Positions 11,186-24,600 of a stretch of 64,000 bases of DNA are shown here, one piece after another. The notes beneath the pieces were generated by a model. The model was given only the letters and a program-made list of their open reading frames with translations, was not told the DNA's origin and made no database searches. Numbering within the stretch: position 1 is the stretch's first letter; each line of letters starts with the position of its first letter. The translations under genes and the position numbers were made by a program. Source of the DNA: Ursus arctos (lineage: Eukaryota; Chordata; Mammalia; Carnivora; Ursidae); contig NW_026623089.1 of NCBI RefSeq assembly GCF_023065955.2, positions 31,464,767 to 31,528,766 on the forward strand. The letters are read 5' to 3'.

Positions 11186-14100
11186 GAAATCCCTGCCTCC
11201 AGTAGCCGAAGAAATATGGTGGGAGGTGCAGGAGGCAGGGAAGTGGGGGCCTCTGCTTGGCTTCTCTGCCAGCCACAGTCCTAGCCTCATTTCCTTCCAG
11301 GTGGGTCCAGCCCAGTGAGGAGGCTTCTCTGACCATCCCGTCCCCTAAGGGGGCAGGTGCCTCAGGTCTTAGGCCCTAATCCCCATCTCTTCCACCTGCT
11401 GCCCTGAGAGGACTTCTTTGATTCTTGTAGGTACATGCTGTCTTCCCACCCACCAGGCAAATTCCTCAAGTGTAGATACTGTGCCTTCCCCAAGCCTGGC
11501 ACAGAGCTGAACCTGGCCGTCCCCAGTAGATGTTTGCAGGCTTATTAATAAATGCTTGTCCAGGGAAGGCACATTTGGACTCGCTTACCTCATAGTCCAT
11601 TTGTCCTTGCTCTTTGTGTCTATAATTAACCCGTCAGCCCTTTCCACTTCTGAATTTATATATGACATGAAACCCTTTGTTAAGAAAAGGGAGGGTATAT
11701 TGCCAGTCTGTTAAAAGGGCAGTTACCCCCAGTCATTTTAACTGCGTTAAAACGTCAGTGTGAGTGGCACTGTGCAGGAGTGACGACGTGGCGTGGAAAC
11801 CACAACACTAAGTGCGCTGGTTTGTACTTTCATATATTTTTTCATTTCTTTATGAGCACATGTTTAATGAGCGTATACTGTGCAAAGCCGTGGGGTCCCA
11901 GATAGGAGAGGACACAGCTCCATTTTCAAGGTGCCCATGGTCTAGTGAGGGAAGCTAATCTTTATAATGCCCTCGGCAGTTGCTGTACTTGAAAAGTGAA
12001 AGTGACTCAGACGAGGTGACATTCTCATGCTCAAGGTAGTGCACTTGTTTCTTCATCTCATTATTTCTACGTGGAAAGAACGGGTGCCTCCTCACCTCCG
12101 GGGGATGGGGGAGTGGTCGTAAAGGGGCCTGCGGTGGTCGTCGGGATCGGATGATGGTCTGGTTTCTGCTTCTGACTCGAGCTGTACCTGGGGGTGAGCT
12201 CTGTACTGTCTGCGGCTTCCCGCTGTGTCTCTGCCATGGGGAATAACCCCGGTCACTGGCTGCTTGTTAAGGAACGTCCGAGTGCCCTGGAAACCGTGAA
12301 CAGAGCGAGGCGGCGTGAGCAGTGACAGAGAGATACACATCTTCTCGTCAGTAGGTGTGCTGCGTTTACCATTTGGGGCAGATACGCTTTGCTCGTACGG
12401 TTTTACATATGTAGACTTTGAGGCTCCACTCCAAACAAACGATAAAATCAGGGGAGGACAGGAGTGCCTTTCATTTAAGTAACTATGTTTGCTTTCTCTT
12501 GCGTGAGTTATTCTGGTATGGGCTCCAGTCTTTCGTTAAACTGCGAAAGCTCCTGAATCTAACTGTAATCGTGTGTACTTGAAATTCTTTCTTTTTTGAA
12601 ATAAAAAAGTCGTGAACTATAGATGCATAGCAAACAGTCATAAAGCAAACACCTGTACAGTCCCCCACCCAGGTCAAGAAATAGAACGAGCACACCCGAC
12701 ATAAGCCTATCCTGAATTAGGTAATCAACCTCCTTGTTTTTCTTTATAGTTTTACCACGTAATTATGCATCTTGAATCACCATAGCTTAATATTACCTGT
12801 TTCTGAGCAGAAGCCTACAGAGCGTATGTTGTGTGTGTGAGAAGAGCTGCTTTCACTCCTCATTGTTTCCATGTGTGCTGTGGTGATAAAATTTCAATCC
12901 AGGTTTTCAGCTTTAAATGGACATAAACCAACTTTCTCCCTCTTCCCGGTTTCTCACTCCCTCATGATCTAGCCACACATTTGCCTCTGTCCCCTGAGAT
13001 TTTTTTTTCCCTGTCACTTCTTGCTCTAAATCTGCAGTTGTCCATCTCCTTGAGTTTGTTTTGTTTTTTTTTCCATATCAATTTCTTAGTTCCTCTAGTT
13101 GCTTTCAAGGGAAGCCTTCAGAGAATCCACACCCAGGCCAAAATTGCTGCTCAATTTATGTTGACTGTTTTTCTCTCCCAGCAACTGACAAAAGACAGGA
13201 AGGGGTGGGGCCAGAGATAAGGGGGTGCTCTTAGTGGGAGGAGCTGTCATTTGCCTCTTGACTAAGTCTTTGCTGAGAGCAGTGTGATTTTATGGGGAAT
13301 GCTGGACCCTTTGCTCGGATGTCCTCAGGGAAGCTTGATAATGGATACTTTGCAGCCAGAGGGTCTTTTCTGATTTTTCTGATTTTTGAGAGTGTTATTT
13401 TCAGACTCAAGTAGATTTATATCATGTCCTAAAGGTGGAAAGAGCAAGAACAAGGTGGAAAGAACAAGAAATGTTCATAAAGGCTCATTATGCATTAATA
13501 GCCCTTGCCCTGCACTCCCTCCCCTGGGAAATATTAGCTGCTTCAGCTGATCATGGTTGATCTGCAGAGAAGGGACAAAGAGGGTCAGTGCTTCCAATGA
13601 ATTGTTTTGAAGTAATCTCTATGCGCAGTGCGGGTACCCCTGAAATAGCACCTAAGCGAATTTTTGAGCCTGCTGGCCTGAAATCCACCAAGCCGTGTTG
13701 GGACCTTCTGATCAAATATTCTCCTCTTTTTTTTTTTTTTTTTAAGATTTTATTTATTTATTTGACAGAGATAGAGACAGCCAGCGAGAGAGGGAACACA
13801 GCAGGGGAGTGGGAGAGGAAGAAGCAGGCTCCCAGCGGAGGAGCCCGACGGGGCTCAATCCCATAACGCCCTGAGCCGAAGGCAGACGGTTAACGACTGA
13901 GCCACCCAGGTGTCCCCAAATACACTCCTCTTACCCAACCTCCTGGATGCCAGGGTTTGTCGTTAAGGAGGAGAGGGGAGAAGAAAGGCTTTCAGGGATT
14001 GGAGCTTTCAGGGATTGTAGATGACCAAGAGGAGATTATCACCTAACTGCTGAGGTCACGCTCTTCTCAGCTGATCAGGACTTGGAAAAGCAGCCAACAG

Positions 14101-17100
14101 TCGCTCTTGCGCAGGGAGCAGCCTGGGACTGGCTTCCAAGCTCTGCTTGTTCCCCATGCCATCCCCTTGCTCCCCGGAGAGGAAAGCTGGTATTTTTTTT
14201 AATGTTTTTTTTATTATATTATGTTAGTCACCGTACAGTACATCCCTGGTTTCTGATGTAAAGTTCGATGATTCATTAGTTGTGTATAACACCCAGTGCG
14301 CCATGCAATACGTGCCCTCCTTGAAAGCTGGTATTTTTTTGTCTTTTACAGAGGGGAAGCTTCGGTGCCCATAGGTTAGGTAATTTGTTTGAATTTACAT
14401 AGTTTTTCATTGACTGAACTACTTCCTTGTAAAGGAAGGGGTAGAAATTGGTTAAAAATGAGCAAAAGTGGCTAGGGCAGAAAATTAATTTTTAAAGGAT
14501 GATTTGACTTTAGTGTGTGTCAGAGGAAAGCCCGGGGAAGCTACTGGAATATCTGTATGGTGCCTGGTAAGAGGTCCAGGACAGGGACTCAAGCTGAGCT
14601 CCACTCCAGTCCCGAGCACCACACTGGGTGACCCTGGGCAAGTTGCACACCTTCCCTGGAGGTCACTTCTCTGTACAGATAAAATAATAAACGAGCAAAC
14701 CCACTGGTTTTGTACCCTTTGAGTGAGGGCCTACTCTTTGTTGTTAAAAAGTGTTCCAACATGAGGCATATGGCAGCGGGTGTACCTTCAACTTTGAGCT
14801 GATTAAGAAAACGGGTTACGAATTCAGAAATGTTTTCAGATGAATCTATGTTCTGTTATTCATCTGTGACTATCTGGGTTAAGATGACTCTTGTGTTAAT
14901 CACAGGAGCCTCAGTTTACACTTGAAAGATTGTATGAGGAATATTTATTTGACCAGCTTGTGATAATGACCGTAGTTAAAATGTATGTAGGACATTTTAT
15001 ATGCCAGGCACTGTTCTGTGTGCTGAATATTCTCCCTTAGTAGTCCTTACGTGTATCATGTGAAGCAGAGGTAATTAAGACACCCGTTTTGCAGCTGAGG
15101 AAGCTGAGGGATGGAAGCATGCAGTACTTGGCCTGCTTCGTACAGTAGCAAGTGATGCAGCTGGAATTTGGCCGACTGGTCTGGCTTCAAAGCCCACGGC
15201 CTTAATCTCTACTTCATAGTAACCACTTTACTAGCAGCTAACATTTCTTGAATGCTCACTGTGGGCTGCGTGTGCTCTCTTGCGTTATCTTCTGTGCTCC
15301 CCACAACCCACGACGCAGAACACAGGACATTCAGTAACTTGCAGAGCTGGGATTCAAAGTGAGACAGACTGGATCCCAGGCCAGCTTTAACCACTCTTCT
15401 GCCTCTTGGTAACCCCTGACTGTCAGTATTGCATTGGCGGTAATCGTGGCACACAGCCCAGCTCCGAAAAGTGCTAGTGGCGGTATGGGTACCATATGAG
15501 GGGGAGCGGGGACCCTCTTGAGCTCCTCAGCCCAGAGCCTGCTGTGCCCGGGAGGGTTGGCTGCGGAGGCGTCCAGCTGCTTTGCAGCCTCAGCCCGAGT
15601 GCCCCTGGAGCTCAGAGCATCCCAGGGAGCAGCACTTCCCCTCCCTACTCCCCTGCAAAGCCAGAAGCCGTGGCCCCACCTGCGAGAATTGATGGTCCTG
15701 CTGTGGAGTCCGTGCCCACGTGGACAGTGGAGAACAGAAGCATGGAGGATTTGAAGGATCAGACTGAAGCCTGCCAGTTTGGGTCGGAGGGGATTTGGGG
15801 GCAATTTTTGGGTCAAATGAAGATGACTAGGGATAAACAGATCCAACTTGCCCAGCCAGTGATGGGCCTAGAACGTGGCAGCCAAGCCAAGGCCAAAATA
15901 AATGTACCCAGGGAAGTCGGAGGGAAAAGGTTAATTTCTGTATGGCACTTAGCACCCTGTGTGGTTGTTGACCTAGCCGTTAGCCTTATTGTGGGTGAAC
16001 TGGGATGCGCATCCGTGACTGAGGCCTGCGGGGGCTTTCCTGTGTGTAGTGCACCGCCTTCTTGAGAGCGCCATAAACATGAGGAATGAGCTCCTGAGAA
16101 CACTATGGTCTCGTAGGAGCACGGATTCTTGACCAAGGACTCAGGACCCAATTTTTATAGGTAACGACTACTCATATATCACACGAGACAATAAGGACAT
16201 AGGTACGACCCGTGGAAGATAAGGATGTCTAAGAGGCATACAGCTGGATCAAATTCAGATGGTGCCGCAATGATTTATATCCATTTCTTCTTAAATTGTA
16301 AAAAATACTCATGCTTCTAAAGCTGAGCGTACTGATACCCTGTGACCAACAGTTCTGCCAGTTAAATACTCCATAGAAATGTGTCCCCATGGGCACCAGA
16401 AGGTGTGTCCAGAGTTTCTGAAGCAGCAGTATTCACAGTAGCCCCAAACTCAAATAATTTCCGTGCCTAACAGCAGTAGAATGGATAAATAAATGGTAGG
16501 GTAGTTATGGGATATAAGACACCGACAGGAATTGCAACTATGCACAGTGACATGAATGAGACAGACAGACACACACTGTGTTGAGAGAAAGAAACCAGAT
16601 GTAGAAGGGTAAATACTACGTGATTCCAGTTACATAAAATTAATCAGGCAAAATTAACCCATGTGTTAGAAGTCAGGGCCAGAGGTTAGTGAAGGGAAGG
16701 AGGCAGGAGGGGCCTTTGGAAGTTCAGTTGTGTTTCTTTAGTGCTGGGTTCGTGGGTGTTCTCCCTGTGTGCGAATCTGTCCAGCTGTGTACTTATGATT
16801 TGTGCACTTTTCTGTATGCGTGTTACACTTCGATTTAAAAGTTTCCATAAAAATTCTCATGCTTGTTACCAAAAAATCAAATAAAAAGGTGGAAGGCATA
16901 CAGTAAGAGCTTCTCCAGTCCTCCTTCCCAGAGGTAAACACTGCCAACAGTTTACTGCAAAACTTTTCAGACTTTTTTCCATTCGTGTAACATTTTTAAA
17001 ATCGAGGTACCATATCACAGTAATTTACCTGCCAGGCGGACATCATCGTTTTGTACTTTCTGCCTTATTTTTACTGCAGCAAATCAAGAGGTAAAGACAT

Positions 17101-18602
17101 CTTGATGTCCCGGGGAAATGCGGTCTCAGAATCAGCCTGCTCTGGGTTCCGACTCTGTCTTGTCTGTTCTTAGCTCAGTGTCAGCGCCCTCACTCGTAGG
17201 GTGTCCCGGGATAAGAGGGCCTCAAAGGTCGTGGTGAGGATTAGTGTACAGAGGGAGCCCCGCGCTATGGCGAACACCTAGACGGCATCAGGATGCAGCG
17301 CAGCTACTCAGAAAGGACCGGTGGTGATCTGCGCACGGGGTGCTCATTCCATGCCGGACACTGTTCTAAATTCTTGACACCTGTGATGTCACTTACTCCT
17401 CCCAACAACCCAGAGGTTGATGCTATTATAGATTTAATTTGATAAATGAAGAAACTGTGGTATAGCGAGCACCTTACCCAAGGTTATGTGTTTAGTCAGT
17501 GGTTGGGCTTTGGGTTATGAGTGGTAATTATCGGAGCGATTTAAAAACACATGGCGGGCAGCGGGGGCGGGGTGGGCATTGAGCCCGGCTGGCTTAGTCA
17601 GTAGAGCATGCGACTCTTGATCTTGGGCTTGTGAGTTCGAGCCCCATATTGGCTGTAGAGATTACTTAAAAATCTTAAAAAAAAAAATTAAAAAAGAATA
17701 ACACATGGGGTTCATAAGGGCTTGTTTGAGAGATTTGGTGATTTCTTGACAAATTAGGGTATTCTATTTTTTTAACTCATTTGTAATTATAGTCCTACCT
17801 AAGAAATGATGTTTGATCTTTCAGACTAGGAGAGCAGTCACTTCCAACTGCCGTTCCTTAGCGTGAGTAGCTTCCTTTTCCGCTGAGCGGGAAGCAAAGC
17901 TGGATTGAGGCCCCGCTCCTGTGCAAGCACTGAACCCTACTGTCCTGCTTTGTCTTGTTGATTAAATGGTTATAGAGTAACCAAGAACATGTTGAAACAT
18001 TCTTGGGGATGTATAAGCTCATACAGCTTCTGTGGCAATAATGTAGCTTCAAAAGACAAATGGATTCAAAAGTCGACCTCAAGAGAGGTCAAATTCCACA
18101 TTTAAACTGCATACTGCGGGGTTGGGTGCTGCTCTGTTGCCCAGCTCAGAATCTTTTAAATTTATATTCTACTTTGATACAGCCATTAAATCAGTCGAGG
18201 TTGCCCCTAAAGACACATGGCATTGAGATCGAACTTGAATTTCAACTTACTTTATACCAGTCTTGTTTTATATAATGCTGAATTAGATCATTATTTAATG
18301 CTACCTCACCTACATGTAAGAAGAATATAAGGTGATTTACAATACATATTCACAATATTTCAACACAAAAACTCACATAATAAGTTTGTTTTTTTTTTTT
18401 AATTGGAACACGGTCAAGGAAAGAGATGTGCCAAGACCTTTAAATCAGGTGGTTTCTGTAAATGCACACCACATTGAGCTTGGAAGAGTTCTGGCCAAGG
18501 CAGAATAGCAACCATGTTGAGTGATTTAGCATCTGGAATGAAATTACTTTGACAGTATGTAATTTGCATATCACCTTCAAGGATGTTGACCAAATTATAG
18601 GT

Positions 18603-18641
<39 letters not shown>

Positions 18642-21600
18642 GTATACACCTTTTTTTTTTTTTAACCCGGTTTCAATAAGAGATAGAGAAATACTATTCT
18701 AGTGGATGGTTCTTTCAAGGGCCTTCTACATCTCTTAAGAGAAATGTAAGCCCTCGTGGTTGTTTCTGAAGGAGCTAAGATTTTAGAGTCCAAGTATTTT
18801 TGTTTACCTTGTAACTTCATTCAGGGAGAGAGCTTCAGGAAAGGGTAGTCAGCATCCGTCTTGCTGTTTCCAAACCTGGTGAGCATTAGCATTTCCTGGG
18901 AATCTTTACAAAATATGTAGATTCCTGGGATCTGTGTGGAACCTCTTCAGCAGAGCTGAGGTGGGGTGTGGAGATCTATGTATATTTTTTAAAAACCCCA
19001 GGGGATCCGATGACTGACCTGCTTGGGAACAGTTGCCTCATCCTTGCAGATATCAGAGTTCTCCTGAGTTACTGGTGAGCTGGGTCCATTTCTGGCCAGT
19101 TCCAAGGGGCAAGGTTAACAGTGTTCTCTGAACATTCAGGAAATTGCCCTATAGTGCTGTCCACAGGTAAAAGAACCTTCTGAATAGGGACCGTTTTCCC
19201 CTCAGGGAAAAAAGGCTCTGCGTCAAAACTATTCAAACTATTTGACAAATGTTTGGTTAGAATCCCCTCTCTCTGTCAAAAGGGCGATAATTCAGTTTAT
19301 CATCCAGACTGGAACACTGGTAAAAGTGAAACGGGGTGCTTTTCATAATGAAGCTGGGAAAATAGGTGAGTGTCCTGGGCAAGCCAGGGTGTCTCATGAC
19401 CGCAGTCATAAAATATTGCTGCTTTAAATTTTGCTTCACATAACTTTCAAACTACACCGTGCTAGTGTGGTCGCAGACACTTTGGCATGAAGGGGTCAGG
19501 AGGCAACACAAATGAGTTTCAGCTTGAGGGTGAGGTAGTCAGAAAATTAAATTAATAGCTGCAGGAGTGGTTGGTGGGTTCTGTAGTTGCACACTGCATC
19601 GAGCTGTGAATTTTCTGGTGATCGATGGCAACTGGTACAACATTCCTGTGTCTGGGGCAGTCGAGCTGGCGGGGGGGGGGCTGTGCTAAATGGAGAGAGC
19701 GCCTGTGCCTTATCTCAGAGGGCAGAGGCTCCTCGGACGCTGATTGTAGGTCCAGAATTGCCAGATTTTTCACAAGAAGCTGAGAATGTAGGGGTGTGTG
19801 TAAAATTTACTAATATGTAAATATTGGCAAGTTTTCCATTGTTTGTCAAAGTACAGTCTTTTTAGAAAACAACAGGGTTCTTATAGCCGGTGTGTGTTTA
19901 CACCTCCACCCTCATCCCCTTTCTCTCCCTGTACTTCCCGTGTTTCATCCACGTCATTCCTGTAACTTGGCGCGCTCTTTCCCGCCTCCTGTAGCGCCTT
20001 GACACAGGTTTAAGCAACACCTCCTCTTGGGAGTCTTCCCTGATTCCATCTTGAGGCTCCCATTGCCTCTTGCTTCCGGGCTAGCCCAGCACTCCCCAGC
20101 TGTGGTCCATGCCTGTCTCCCCCAGGAGATGGTGAGCGCCTCGATGGTGGGCACCGTCCTTTTCAGGCCTGTATCCCAGTGCCTTGTGTGGTTCCCAGAA
20201 TCTATCAACAGTAGCTTGTATTTCTAGAGCTTGACAGGGTGCTCTGCCTGAATCATTTCGTGTAATCCTCCTAACGGCCTTTTGATGTCAAGACTGTTAT
20301 CACCCGTTTCCTAGAGAAGAGGTGACATATCCTGCCCAAGGACACTTAGCTCACAAGTGGCAGAGACAGGACTCGAACCGTGGCTGCCTGACTTCAGAAG
20401 CCACGTCTTAATCCATGAGCTACACTGTCTTTCAGGATGCACTTCAGGAAGGACTGATGAATGAGTGAAGGAGGAGAAAAGGGGAACAGAGGAGGGAGAA
20501 GTAGAAACCTGCTGTTCTCACGGAGGAGCCAGTGGGTGGGCAGTACCTTCAGTTCTAACACCATCTCTAGCAATTTAGATGTAGACTGAAGACAGCGGGA
20601 GAGCACGTCATAGTTGTATTCTGCACCATTTAGAAGGGAAATTGAACCCTCAGAAACCTTCTGCGCTCTCGGGAGTCTGGCAGCAAGGCTGTAAAGCTGC
20701 GCGAGGGCCTTGCAGGATCGGGTGGCCGTGCAGGTTGGCCTCGGCGGGGCCTCGGGGCCTCGGGCAAGAGAGACATCAGTGAGTGCCGCAGAAAACGGCA
20801 GGTCGGTCCTTAGTGGAAATTGTGCCTCACCCGTCTGCGCTCCGGCAGCGGGAGTTGTGCTGTGTGGGCTCTGGGGAGGAAAGCCGCAAGAGGGTTTCTG
20901 AGGATGTGCACTGAGCTCATGGGTCTGTCTCTTTGCAAGAGCGTGCGGGCTTGCTTTCTCACGTACTGAGCCGTCTCCCTTCTGAGCTGGTTCTACTGGG
21001 ATCTGCCGATCAGGAGATTAGAACAGACCGCGTGGCTGTGGGCTCCCGCACACGGCTTTGACCCCCGTCCTTCACTGCCTCCTCTGTAGTGATGCTGCGC
21101 CAGCACCGCAGGAGGATGGGCGAGGGGCCGCGCCAAGTACTGAAGCTGTGCGGGGCCCGTGAGAAGCACTTAGTAACTGCCGGCCGTGACTTCGATTATG
21201 ATTATGGTGGGCAGTCCGTGTGTCGTGAGGGTGGGAGCCCACCGTGCAGGATGGGGACTAACCGCGTGGGAGAACCAGGGGTCTTCTCCCTGAGGCCCCG
21301 TGCAAGGCCGTGTTCTGATTCGGGTACTTTAACAGGGTGGGGTTCCCGGGCCTTGCCCAGTACAGAGCGGTTGGGATGATGGTCCTGCGGTGGGGAGACA
21401 CCCAGCCGGCGGCAGGGGTCGTGACACTTAGCTCCTTGTGCAGAAGGCCATCCGGAGGAGGCAGAGGAGTCGCCTTAGATCTGCATTTCTCTTTGGCCCT
21501 GGCAGTTAGGTCGGGAGCATCTGCTTGTGGCCTCTTGGTAAACGGAAAGGGAATGGGATCTGGAAGGAGGGGGTATGGTTTCAAGTCCAGGCTCAGGCCT

Positions 21601-24600
21601 TTAGCTGTGAGAACTTGAATCAGCCACAGCTTCTCTGAGTCTGTTGCCTCATCTGTGAAGTTATCTTATATGTTGGTGGTGAGGTCGTCAAATGGGAGAT
21701 TGTATGGGAAAGGGCTTTAGTATTGTTTAAATCCCATTTTTCCCCCAAAAGTAGATGGCCCAGAGAATGTGAACTTCATCTGTTTCTGTGCAATTCCACC
21801 TGAGTCGCAGCTGACCATATTGTCTTGTAACTTTCTGAGATTTCCTTTGGCTTCCCATCTGTTTAGCTTAAAAAAAAAAAAAAAATCGGACCAAAAAATG
21901 GAATGGCCAGGCCTCGGTTACTCCGGCTTGGGACTCGTAAGGCTGGTTCTGGCTTGTCCAGGACACGCCAGGATGTACTTAACAGAAATGCCTCTCGCAC
22001 AAGACGGTTTGGACCAATGCTGGAAATTCCAGAGTTGTTAGCAGCTGAGCATATGAAAGGAGAAGAAACTTCTGTTTCTGTTTTCTCAAGCTTTTCCCTC
22101 CCCACTCCGCCCTTGTCTCATCATTTAGTTTTGTGGGTGGTCACGTTCCAGGATAGTGATGTTGAGGGAAATGATTTTCTGATTCCTTTTGAAATCGTCA
22201 TTTCTGAACGGGTATAATGAAGCAGTACGATTATATGTTTAACAACGCTAGATAGTTTAGACTCAGTCATTCATTGGACAAACATTATTGAGCACCTCCT
22301 ATGTTCCAGGCACTGGGGTTACCACAGTGCAAAGGGCAGACAAAATCCTGCCCTCCCACACCTTACTGTTGAGTGGGCCCTCAGACATTAAATAAATAAA
22401 CCCACAAAATAGATTTATAAACCTAACGTGACAAGTGTCATGAGGAAGAACAGCAGTGTGTTAAAAGGAAGGTGGTGATCTACCTTCGATTGGACCTCTC
22501 TGAGAGTGGTCATTTAAGTGTGACCTGAAGGAAGAGACCAAGTTAATCAGAGCAGAGGTTACAGGAGGTGCTAAGGCCCTGTGGTGGGAAAGGAGTAAGG
22601 AAGGCCCTGTAGCTAGAGCCTAGTTGGGGGTCTGGGATGGTGGTGGCATGACAGGAATGAGGAAGGTAGTGCGGTCTTTCTGGGCCTTGTTAGTGATTTT
22701 GGATTTTATCCTAAGGGGACTCTTTTACACTATTAGATTTCACACTCTTAGATTTCATGATGGATGGATTCCATCAGGCTGCTATCTCTGGAGATAGAAT
22801 TTACCAACAGAATTATTGCCAGTCCTAAACAGAGTAATGCTTAGGGTCTTTTTTTTCTTTTTCTTTCTCTCTCTCTCTCTCTTTTTTTTTTTTTTTTTTT
22901 AAGTAAAGCTCTACGCCAAACACTGGGCTTGAACTCATGACCCTGAGATCAGGAGTTCCATGCGCTACTAACTGAGCCAGTTAGTAGGACCATTTTTATT
23001 TATTTACTTATTATTTTTTAAAGATTTTATTTATTTGAGAGAGAGAGAGAGGGAGAGAACACAGAGGCAGAGGGAGAGGGAGAAACAGACTCCCCGCTGA
23101 GCAAGGAGCCCGATGCAGGGCTCCAGCCCAGGACCCTGAGATCATGACCTGAGGGGAAGGCAGACATTTAACCCACTGAGCCAACCAGGCACCTTGTGTC
23201 TGTGTGTGTGTGTGTCTTAAATATTTGATTTTATTTTTTTAAAAAAGATTTTAGTAGAGCATGGGCAGGAGGGGGGAGGAGCAGAGGGAGAGGGAGAAGC
23301 AGGCTCCCCGCTGAGCAAGGAGCCTGATGCAGGGCTCCATCCCAGGACCCCGAGATCATGACCTGAGCCGAAGGCGAACTCTTAACCAACTGAGACACCC
23401 ACGCGCCCCTTTAAAGATTTTATTTTTAAGTAATTGCTACACCCCATGTGGGGCTCGAACTCAGAACCCCGAGATCACAACCCTGAGATCAAGAGTCGCA
23501 TGCTCTACCAGCTGAGCCAGCCAGGCTCCCCAGGGGCTTTTGCAAAGACAGATCTCTGGTAAAAAGATGATGGGAAAGCCAGAAAGGAAGGTTAGGAGGT
23601 CAAGATCTCTGCACTGGCTTCCACATCCTGCTACATTCCAGAAGAGTTTTGCCTGATAAAGTCATAGCATGTCTGAGCCGGAACGGATCCCAAGGATCAA
23701 GCCATCCACCCCTTACTTTATAGGGTCAGGGAGCTGATGGGAGGGATGGACCACGATGGCAGCATCACACCAGCTGCCTCATAAGCGGCCAGACCCCGGG
23801 GATACCACAGTGCAAAGGGCAGACAGATTTTCAGATTGGCGAGGGCTGATTAGAAACTGTGGCTGCTGAAAACTGCATCAGATATGGAGGCCTAGGGCGT
23901 AAACCTTGTGTTCTAGTTTGGTGCCTCAAGGGGCTTCTTACCCGTGGTTCAGCTTTGTGGAGACACCCAGATGTTCACAGGATCTTCCACAGTTGTCTCC
24001 AAGGGGTGGAGGGGGCACCAGGACACTGTGAGCCCTGGGAGTCTGCGTGTGTCCACCATTCTGCTCCTGGGGGCTTGCAAGCCCATCAAGGAGGGTCTCT
24101 CTCTCTCTCTCTTTTTTTTTTTTAAAGATTTAATATATTTGATAGAGAGGGAGGGTGAGAGAGTACAAGCAGGGGGAGCAGCAGAGGGAGAAAGAGAAGC
24201 AGGCTCTCCACTGAGCAGGGAGTCTGACTCAGAGCTCGATCCCAGGACCCTGGGTCATGACCTGAGCGGAAGGCAGATGCTTAACCGACTGAGCCACCCA
24301 GGCGCCCCAAGGAAGGTCTTTTAATATCAAAGTCACGGATGAACACTGGGATGATAGTAGTATTTTTAGTATCGCTTGGTTTAGAAAATACCTAGTAGCA
24401 AAAAATTACTCTGTGGGTAGTAGTACTGCAGAATGAGTTTGTGCTCCATTCATTGCAACAGCCGCTGCCATTCACTTGAAAAATAGCTGTGCATCTGTGT
24501 GTGAAGCATGATATTTATTCTGTCCACGTGTAATGCCCAGCAGGCAGGTGGATCTGACAGCCCACTGTAGTAATTGACTGGCTTTCCGCCAGCACTGGTG

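Noticed and set aside
17581..17660. Possible tRNA-Lys gene
   Set aside because: The A box, anticodon region and B box resemble tRNA-Lys, but the acceptor stem is not preserved, a SINE body and A tail follow, and target duplications flank it.
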